Shown: positions 58,272 to 64,000 of the stretch, one piece after another
Layout: each line of letters opens with the position of its first letter
How positions within the stretch are numbered: the first letter of the stretch is position 1
Assembly: GCF_002177135.1 (NCBI RefSeq)
Contig: NZ_MWPH01000002.1
Coordinates: 868,001-932,000, forward strand
DNA length: 64,000 bases
Direction of reading: 5' to 3'
DNA from: Natronolimnobius baerhuensis
Lineage (GTDB): Archaea > Halobacteriota > Halobacteria > Halobacteriales > Natrialbaceae
Translations under genes and position numbers: made by a program
The notes under the pieces: generated by a model
Databases searched by the model: none
Seen by the model: the letters and a program-made list of their open reading frames with translations, nothing else
Told to the model about the DNA's origin: nothing

Positions 58272-59896
58272 TGGGAGCAAAAGCGTTCATCAAAGAGTAC
58301 TGGCGGCTCCTCTTGCTCATCGTCTTCATCACTGCTGCAGCCATCGCACTGTTTTACCCCGGTGGGCTCATGGCCGACGACGCTGTCGTCGAAGACGATG
58401 CCATCGAGGAAACCATGACCAACCTCGAGTACGGGATCGACTTAGACGGCGGAACCCGAATTAGCGCGCCCATCACCGGCCTCGTCGCAGAAGATATCGA
58501 CGCCGGCATCGTTGACGAAGACGGGTCGGTGGATCACGACCGAAGTAGCGCCCTCGAGGGTGCCATCTACGAGGAACTGGGTCTCGAGCCTGGCAACGCA
58601 AGCGTCATCGTTGCCAGTGACGGCACGGTTTCGGCCGAGATTTACACCGACGAGGTGAGTGAGGAGGACTTCGCCGCGATGTTACAAGCGCAGGGCGTCG
58701 ACGTTGACGAAGATGACATTCGAAGCGGCGTCTCCGCACAGACGCGCGCACAGATGATCGATACAATTCAGGAGCGCGTCAACGAAGCCGGACTAACCGG
58801 CGGCACCGCCTACGAGGAAGACACGCTCGGCGAGGGCTACTATATCGTCACCGAAGTGCCCGACATGGACCCCGAGGAACTGCGAGAACTCCTTCAAGAG
58901 CGCGGAATCGTCGAGCTGCAGGCGTACTATCAGGAAGATGATGGATCCTACACGAGGGAACCAGTCCTGACCGGCGAGGAGATCGATACCGTAGACGCGC
59001 CGCGCTCGAGCGATGAAACTCGCGGCTACGAGGTGCCCATTGAGGTCGACGGAAGCGCAGCGCCCGGGTATCAAAATCGGCTGAACGAACTCGGTTTTAC
59101 CAGCCACGGGCAGGGACAGTGTGACCTGAGTGGGCTTGGTGGCGAAGTCAACTTCCAGGGCGAATACGACCGCCCGCAGTTTTGTCTGATCACCGTCGTC
59201 GACGGAGAGGCTATCGACGCCCACAGCATGGGGCCGCGACTGGCCGATAACATGTACAGCGGCACCTGGGAGAACGACCCGAGCTTCTTCATGGGTGCGC
59301 CGGAACTCGATCAGGCCCAGTTGCTCTCGGTGAACCTCCGTGCTGGCTCGTTGCCCGCGCCGCTTGACTTCAGTCAGGAACAGACCCTCTCGGTCCAGCC
59401 GGCACTGGCGGATCAGTTCAAGCTCTACTCGCTGCTGATCGGCGGGCTCTCCGTGCTCGCAGTCAGTGGCATGGTCTTCCTGCGCTACCGGGACCCGAAG
59501 GTGGCCGTGCCGATGATTCTCACGGCTTCAGCGGAGGTGGTGATCCTGCTTGGCTTTGCGGCACTGATACGCATGCCGCTAGATCTCTCACACGTCGCCG
59601 GGTTTATCGCCGTCGTCGGGACGGGGGTGGATGACCTCATCATCATTGCCGACGAGGTGATGGACGAAGGCGAGGTGAGTTCCCAGCGGGTGTTCGAATC
59701 CCGCTTCCGGAAGGCGTTCTGGATCATCGGCGCGGCGGCGGCGACGACGATCATCGCGCTCTCGCCGCTTGCCGTCCTCAGTCTGGGCGACCTGCGCGGC
59801 TTTGCCATCATCACGATCCTCGGCGTGCTGATCGGCGTCCTCATCACTCGTCCGGCGTACGGGGACATCCTCCAGCGCCTGCTGACGGATCGGTAA
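58271..59896 (+). CDS. secD: protein translocase subunit SecD
   Basis: 541 residues, ATG overlapping the secF stop by one base. After TM1 (YWRLLLLIVFITAAAIALFY), NLEYGIDLDGGTRISAPI gives the GIDLxGG motif. A ~350-residue external P1/head region includes acidic loops and GEGYYIVTEVPDMDPEELRE. The C-terminal half has five TMs: YSLLIGGLSVLAVSGMVFLR, VPMILTASAEVVILLGFAAL, DLSHVAGFIAVVGTGVDDLI, AFWIIGAAAATTIIALSPLA, GFAIITILGVLIGVLITRPA. The P1 domain is larger than in bacterial homologues, in line with archaeal SecD. Confidence 0.96.
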   Translation: MGAKAFIKEYWRLLLLIVFITAAAIALFYPGGLMADDAVVEDDAIEETMTNLEYGIDLDGGTRISAPITGLVAEDIDAGIVDEDGSVDHDRSSALEGAIYEELGLEPGNASVIVASDGTVSAEIYTDEVSEEDFAAMLQAQGVDVDEDDIRSGVSAQTRAQMIDTIQERVNEAGLTGGTAYEEDTLGEGYYIVTEVPDMDPEELRELLQERGIVELQAYYQEDDGSYTREPVLTGEEIDTVDAPRSSDETRGYEVPIEVDGSAAPGYQNRLNELGFTSHGQGQCDLSGLGGEVNFQGEYDRPQFCLITVVDGEAIDAHSMGPRLADNMYSGTWENDPSFFMGAPELDQAQLLSVNLRAGSLPAPLDFSQEQTLSVQPALADQFKLYSLLIGGLSVLAVSGMVFLRYRDPKVAVPMILTASAEVVILLGFAALIRMPLDLSHVAGFIAVVGTGVDDLIIIADEVMDEGEVSSQRVFESRFRKAFWIIGAAAATTIIALSPLAVLSLGDLRGFAIITILGVLIGVLITRPAYGDILQRLLTDR

Positions 59897-59963
59897 TTCG
59901 TAGCGTTCAGACTCTTTTCGCTGCGACACTGCGTTTGATCGGACCAACACAGCCACGGCATCG

Positions 59964-60968
59964 CTACGGCGGAATAATACTCACCAGCCCGACACTCTCG
60001 AGGGCAAGCCAGACGACGAACAGGCCATAGAGACCCAGCAAGGTCCAGGCTTCAGTCCGCGAGAGGAGCATATCTGTCCGAGCGATGGCGAAAAAGACGA
60101 CCGTCGCGAAGATTAGAAACGCCATCATCGGGACGACGTGGGGGAACGCAATCGTGAGCGAACCGGCGACGAGGACCCCCGCGGGGATCGCAACCAGCAG
60201 GTCGAAAATATTGCTTCCGAGGACGTTCGCGAGGCTCACGCTCGCTCTGCCGTCGCGGGCAGCGGCGATGCTGACGAACGCGTCGGGGACGCTCGAGCCG
60301 GCAGCCACGACGGTCAGCCCCCAGAGGAACGCCGGCGTGCCGAAGGCGTCGCCGAGGCCAATCGCCGCTTGGACCAGCCCCTCGACGCCGACGATGATGA
60401 CGACGAGTCCGACCGCGAACCAACCCCAGGTTCGAGCCAGCGGAATGTCGGTCCGTGCGCCGTCGTGGTCGCTAACATCGAGATACTGAACGAACAGGTA
60501 CAGGGCGTACAATCCGAGCGGCACGAGTGCGAGTGGGCGGGTGATTTCTCCTTCAAGCAGGTCGCCCTCGAGCGGATAGTAGATAACGGCGAGCGAGAAC
60601 GTCAACAGGAGGACGGCGACGGCGAGCATGTAGAACAGCGCCTCCTTGTACACCAAGTCGCGGTTCGTGTCCATGCGGCCGCCGACGAGGACCGACACAG
60701 CGGGGATGACAAGGAGGTTAAACACCGCCGAGCCGACGATGGCACCAATGCCCAGTTCGAACTCGCCGTAGCGCAGCGTCGCGATGATGACACTCGCCAG
60801 TTCCGGCATGCTCGAGCCGACGGCGGCGATGACCGCGCCCTGGACCACCGCCGGGACGCCGTAGCCCGCCGCGAGATCGTTGGCTGCAGCCTCGAGCCAG
60901 GTGCTCCCTTTCCAGACGACTCCGGTTGCGACGGTGGCGACGACGAGCAGCGTCAGGACCTCGAGCAC
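59964..60968 (-). CDS. sodium/calcium exchanger-family antiporter
   Basis: 334 residues from GTG 60968, leaderless, with TTTTATA at 60993-60999. Ten transmembrane helices in two inverted alpha-repeats: the first contains GSSMPELASVIIATLRYGEFELGIGAIVGSAVFNLLVIPAVSVL (GSS-P-E ... G-x-V-x-GSAxFN), the second GSSVPDAFVSIAAARDGRASVSLANVLGSNIFDLLVAIPAGVL. In these alpha-repeats the acidic residue, Ser and Asn bind Na+ and Ca2+. Likely Na+(or H+)/Ca2+ exchange. The central loop is short. Confidence 0.9.
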   Translation of the reverse strand: MLEVLTLLVVATVATGVVWKGSTWLEAAANDLAAGYGVPAVVQGAVIAAVGSSMPELASVIIATLRYGEFELGIGAIVGSAVFNLLVIPAVSVLVGGRMDTNRDLVYKEALFYMLAVAVLLLTFSLAVIYYPLEGDLLEGEITRPLALVPLGLYALYLFVQYLDVSDHDGARTDIPLARTWGWFAVGLVVIIVGVEGLVQAAIGLGDAFGTPAFLWGLTVVAAGSSVPDAFVSIAAARDGRASVSLANVLGSNIFDLLVAIPAGVLVAGSLTIAFPHVVPMMAFLIFATVVFFAIARTDMLLSRTEAWTLLGLYGLFVVWLALESVGLVSIIPP

Positions 60969-60992
60969 GGCTCACAGTCCACCGTGAGCGCG

Positions 60993-60999
60993 TATAAAA
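60993..60999 (-). promoter_or_regulatory. TATA box of the Na+/Ca2+ exchanger gene
   Basis: TTTTATA on the minus strand, 25-31 bases before GTG 60968. Confidence 0.6.
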
Positions 61000-61029
61000 C
61001 CGGGCCGAGCAACAGAAGAGTAAGACGAC

Positions 61030-61713
61030 TCAGAACTGCTCGAGGCCAGTCTGTTCGGCCGTCGCGAGCACGTCTTCGCAGGTCGACCACGACGTGCGGG
61101 CAAACGGCGGCAACGAGCCGTGCTCGTCGACGTAGCGCTCGAGAAACTCGCGCGTGGCCGAGTCGCTCGGATAGCCGCTGCCCACATCGCCGTACTCCTC
61201 GGCGATGGCCGCGACGTGGGCGTCGCGTTCGACTTTCGCGATGATGCTCGCCGCGCCGACGACCGGCGAGTCGTCGTCTGCGCCGTGGCGGGCGTCGATG
61301 TCGACCGCGAACGCTCCCTCGAGCGTTCGGTCGTAGGCCTCGCTCACCCGCCGGGCGAATCGCTCGGCGTCGGTGTCGCAGGCGTCACAGAGACCGGATA
61401 CTGGCGTCTCGAGTGTGTCTCCCTCGAGTCCGGCGACCACATCGGCGATTGCTTCCGCGTGGGCGGCGACTGACAGCGAGTTCATGTCCGTCTCGGGGTC
61501 GTCGATCCGCGCGGGCGTGATTTCGGTGACACCGACGCGGATGCGCTCGTCTTTCCGGATCGCCGCCGCGAGTGCCTCGCGTCTGGCGGGTGTGAGTCGT
61601 TTCGAATCCGCGATTCCCTCGGGCAGCTGGGCGGGCTCGTCGACTGAGACGGCAGCGGCAAACATCGACCCGAAGACTGGCCCCTTTCCGGCTTCGTCGA
61701 CGCCGAATGGCAT
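61030..61713 (-). CDS. rnhB: ribonuclease HII
   Basis: 227 residues. GVDEAGKGPVFGSMFAAAV carries the first two catalytic acids (Asp, Glu), with GIADSKRLTPARREALAAAI and the last acidic pair around FAVDIDARHGADDDSPVVG and ASIIAKVERDAHVAAI. It removes RNA primers and misincorporated ribonucleotides. Homologues usually have DEAGRG; here it is DEAGKG. Length is normal for archaeal RNase HII. Confidence 0.93.
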   Translation of the reverse strand: MPFGVDEAGKGPVFGSMFAAAVSVDEPAQLPEGIADSKRLTPARREALAAAIRKDERIRVGVTEITPARIDDPETDMNSLSVAAHAEAIADVVAGLEGDTLETPVSGLCDACDTDAERFARRVSEAYDRTLEGAFAVDIDARHGADDDSPVVGAASIIAKVERDAHVAAIAEEYGDVGSGYPSDSATREFLERYVDEHGSLPPFARTSWSTCEDVLATAEQTGLEQF

Positions 61714-61785
61714 ACTTCGAGGTTGTGGGATGGCGGGATAACGATTGTGACTCTCGAGCGAGCGGAAAACGAAACTGCTGGCGGC

Positions 61786-63141
61786 TTACTCGTCGCCGTC
61801 GCGAGGCTCGTCGAGGAAGTACGCCTCGAGTTCGAACGGTTCGTCCTCGCCTTCGACACGGGTGACGTCGAGTGCGGTCACCTCGGCGTCGGTCTCGACC
61901 AGCCCGGCGAGACTCGGCTCCGTGCGGCCCTCGTCGCTGCTGATGAGTTCCTTGATGTAGAGACCGCCCTCGCCGTGGACGTAAACCTCGGCTGTCGTTG
62001 GCTCGAGCAATTCACCACCGATATCGTAGACCGTCCGCGTGCGGGTGAGACTCGCCCGCCGGTGGTCGACGCGCTGTGGGGTGTCCTGCTCGACGGTTGT
62101 TCCCTCGAGTTCCGAAAGCGCTGCCTCGAAGGTCTCCTCGTCGAGTGGCTCGGCGAACTCGACATCGGCGCGGTATTGCTTGCTCGCGTCGTGTTCTTTG
62201 ACGCGTTCGACCATGTCGTAGGTCGCCAGTCGGAGGCCGTCGACTTCGACCGACCCAGCGGCGGCCTCGTTGATCTCCTCCTCGAGCGTTTCGGGGTCCG
62301 GATCGCGTCGCTTTGGGCGTTTGACCTCGAGGACGAACGGGCGGCCGGTCTCGAGCATGCGGGCGTCGACGTCCTCGCGGCCCGCGCCGTGGAATTTGCC
62401 TTCGTCGCCGTCCATCGCCTCGACGACGTGCGGGCGGACGACCTGCTCGACGCTGGTGTCGTATAGGTAGCCCGAGCCGCCGCAGTAGTCACAGGGCTCT
62501 TCACCGGTGTCTGCCAACTGGACGCCGCTGCCGCCACACTCCCGGCACGGCCACTCCGTCTGTGGAATATCGCGCTCGAGTTTCCGGTAGCGCCCGTAGA
62601 CGAACGCCGGATTGATCTGGACGTCGACCGCGTGGCTCGTCACCGAGTCGTCGTCGACGGCCTCGAGCGGGTCGAACGCCTCGAGATCGATGATGACGAG
62701 GACGTCCGGGCGGTCGAAGTCGACGTCAGTGCCTGTCTTTGCGCCGACGCGGCGGCCGACCTCACGGTTGAATTCGCGCTTGAACGACTCGCCGACGTCG
62801 GGTTCGAGGTCGGCATCCTCGCGCAGGAGGCGTTCGTTCTCCTCGGCCAGCGGCGGGACGCGCGTCCCGACCTGGTAGGTCGCAAAGTCGACGCCCTCGA
62901 GAGCATCGACGATGGTGTCGGCGATGGCGTCGTAGGTGTCACAGTAGCCATCACAGACCCAACACTCCGCGGGTGGCGTGGGGTCGAAGTCGGTGTCGTC
63001 CTCGAGTGCAATCGTCGTTCGTAGCGCCCGGCCGCGCTCGGCGTTCGTCAGTCCGAAACTCCGCTCGGCGAAGGGGCGGCCGAGACAGGAGTCACAGATC
63101 GACCCGGTCGCAAGCAGCGCGCGGGCGTCGTCCGTAGTCAT
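61786..63141 (-). CDS. pus10: tRNA pseudouridine(54/55) synthase Pus10
   Basis: 451 residues from ATG 63141. N-terminal THUMP-like zinc region: SICDSCLGRPFAERSFGLTN, then CWVCDGYCDTY; more Cys pairs in CRECGGSG and CDYCGGSG, which can bind a second zinc. The catalytic domain has PAFVYGRYRKLERDIPQTEW and the signature GREDVDARMLETGRPFVLEV, with the catalytic Asp. It makes pseudouridine in the tRNA T-loop (54 and 55) in archaea. It follows rnhB on the chromosome, 72 bases away. Confidence 0.93.
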   Translation of the reverse strand: MTTDDARALLATGSICDSCLGRPFAERSFGLTNAERGRALRTTIALEDDTDFDPTPPAECWVCDGYCDTYDAIADTIVDALEGVDFATYQVGTRVPPLAEENERLLREDADLEPDVGESFKREFNREVGRRVGAKTGTDVDFDRPDVLVIIDLEAFDPLEAVDDDSVTSHAVDVQINPAFVYGRYRKLERDIPQTEWPCRECGGSGVQLADTGEEPCDYCGGSGYLYDTSVEQVVRPHVVEAMDGDEGKFHGAGREDVDARMLETGRPFVLEVKRPKRRDPDPETLEEEINEAAAGSVEVDGLRLATYDMVERVKEHDASKQYRADVEFAEPLDEETFEAALSELEGTTVEQDTPQRVDHRRASLTRTRTVYDIGGELLEPTTAEVYVHGEGGLYIKELISSDEGRTEPSLAGLVETDAEVTALDVTRVEGEDEPFELEAYFLDEPRDGDE

Positions 63142-63281
63142 ACCTCGAGCATCAGGGTGCTGGGGGTAACACGTTTTCCCTTCACCGGCCACAACGCCCG
63201 CGGTGTGTGAGCTTTCATCAGGCTGTCTCGAGCAGCAGGGTCTCCCCGGTGTTCAAATGGGTGGGGTCCTACCAGTCGGCT

Positions 63282-64000
63282 ATGAACGACGCTCGAGTGC
63301 ACCGTCGTCGGCTCCTCGCTGTCAGCGGTGCTGGCCTGCTGAGTGCTGTTGCGGGCTGTTCTGCCCCACGAGAATCCAGTTCGATTGAAGGCGGATCGAC
63401 GCGAGAGATTGATCGCGACAATCTCGCGGATGGCTCGACATTTACTGACGTCTACGACTCGATTATCGACTCCGTCACACAGGTCCGCGTCTTCGGCATC
63501 AGCAACCCACTGACCGATGCTGAGGGCCGCGGCCAGGGATCGGGCTTTCTCTACGACGAGAACCACATCGTCACGAACGACCACGTCGTCGCCGGCGGCG
63601 AGGAAGTCGACCTCCAGTACATCAACGGCGATTGGACCGGCACCCGACTCGTTGGGACGGACCACTTCAGCGACCTCGCCGTCCTCGAGGTCGATCACGT
63701 GCCCGACGCGGCGACACCGCTCTCACTGTCCAACGAGCGCCCCGTCGTCGGCCAGGAAGTGCTCGCCATCGGCAATCCCTACGGCCTCGAGGGGTCGATG
63801 TCACAGGGAATCGTCAGCGGCATCGAACGCTCGGTCAACGCGCCGGATCGACGGTTTTCCTTCCCCGATGTCGTCCAGACCGATGCCGCGGTCAACCCGG
63901 GCAACAGCGGCGGTCCGCTCGTCGACCTCGATGGCAACGTCATCGGTGTCGTCCACGCGGGCGGCGGCAACAACATCGGCTTTGCCATCTCGGCTGCGCT
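63282..64000 (+). CDS. HtrA/DegP-type trypsin-like serine protease, Tat lipoprotein (partial)
   Basis: Runs off the right edge; 239 residues are visible from ATG 63282. The signal has HRRRLLAVSGAGLLSAVAGC with lipobox Cys. The S1C protease domain has the catalytic His in IVTNDHVVAGG, Asp in HFSDLAVLEVDH, and Ser in VNPGNSGGPLVDL, with GSGFLYDENH and GNPYGLEGSMSQGIVSGIER before the Ser. A PDZ domain is expected beyond the window. It is a surface-anchored protease for damaged proteins or peptides. Its 3' half is not seen. Confidence 0.9.
   Translation, partial: MNDARVHRRRLLAVSGAGLLSAVAGCSAPRESSSIEGGSTREIDRDNLADGSTFTDVYDSIIDSVTQVRVFGISNPLTDAEGRGQGSGFLYDENHIVTNDHVVAGGEEVDLQYINGDWTGTRLVGTDHFSDLAVLEVDHVPDAATPLSLSNERPVVGQEVLAIGNPYGLEGSMSQGIVSGIERSVNAPDRRFSFPDVVQTDAAVNPGNSGGPLVDLDGNVIGVVHAGGGNNIGFAISAA

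Noticed and set aside
57375-59896. secF-secD inversion as a rearrangement
   Set aside because: The F-then-D order is the ordinary archaeal one, so it is not a sign of recombination.
1-64000. CRISPR arrays, rRNA genes, complete insertion sequences
   Set aside because: No regularly spaced repeats, no rRNA signatures, and no transposase motif were seen on either strand.

Overview
The window is a 64 kb chromosomal segment of a halophilic archaeon, most likely a member of the Natrialbaceae (Natrialba/Haloterrigena/Natrinema type). The evidence is the acidic proteome, high GC with very frequent CTCGAG, many twin-arginine (Tat) signal peptides with haloarchaeal lipoboxes, archaeal information genes (TFS, aIF5B, Nob1, Pus10, alpha-NAC, SecF-SecD) and several Haloarchaea-only families. 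Many genes have a TATA-like box about 26-31 bases before the start codon and no room for a leader, so leaderless transcription is probably common. Where a longer reading frame begins at GTG or TTG, I usually chose the ATG that fits this promoter spacing or the family length.

Layout. 1-5.7 kb: end of a Gfo/Idh/MocA oxidoreductase, a two-gene HTH/TumE-like module, the cobalamin-binding subunit of methylmalonyl-CoA mutase with its MeaB GTPase chaperone, two Tat lipoproteins and an alpha/beta hydrolase. 5.7-12.2 kb: small haloarchaeal families, an MFS exporter, two secreted proteins (a PQQ-type propeller and an Ig-like/carboxypeptidase-regulatory protein) and a Tat/anchor coiled protein with a paralogue at 40.8 kb. 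12.2-18.3 kb: TFS, TrmI-alpha-NAC, DedA, PAP2, PUA, NYN, HtpX and SnoaL-like genes. 18.7-26.5 kb: the diaminopimelate/lysine pathway dapA-dapB-dapD-lysA-dapE, interrupted first by a divergent vapBC pair and then by an unusual membrane-anchored barrel-like protein plus a GNAT gene; no dapF is seen. 26.5-32.8 kb: purB, a PurN-PurH fusion, a SIMPL lipoprotein, carA and an Lrp regulator whose operators are visible. 32.9-40.5 kb: PHP phosphoesterase, lipid kinase, IPP-isomerase-like Nudix protein, alcohol dehydrogenase, MoaB-like protein, 5-formyl-THF cycloligase and guaA (PP-ATPase subunit).

40.6-46.5 kb looks like an accessory island between guaA and pyrG. It holds the second coiled paralogue, an AT-rich membrane-protein/HTH patch, a strongly structured 87-base element, and a two-gene secreted operon (lipase/esterase plus GH43 arabinanase) in which both enzymes end in nearly the same dockerin-like module. 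46.6-64 kb is core genome: pyrG, a frameshifted small gene, a membrane protein, infB, PRC-barrel-nob1, a CPBP protease, a DNA methylase-like gene, pgi, secF-secD, a Na+/Ca2+ exchanger, rnhB, pus10 and the start of an HtrA-type protease.

The genes divide into nucleotide synthesis (purB, purNH, carA, guaA, pyrG), lysine synthesis, translation and secretion, and a secreted carbohydrate/ester-degrading set. I see no rRNA, tRNA, CRISPR array or complete transposase gene.
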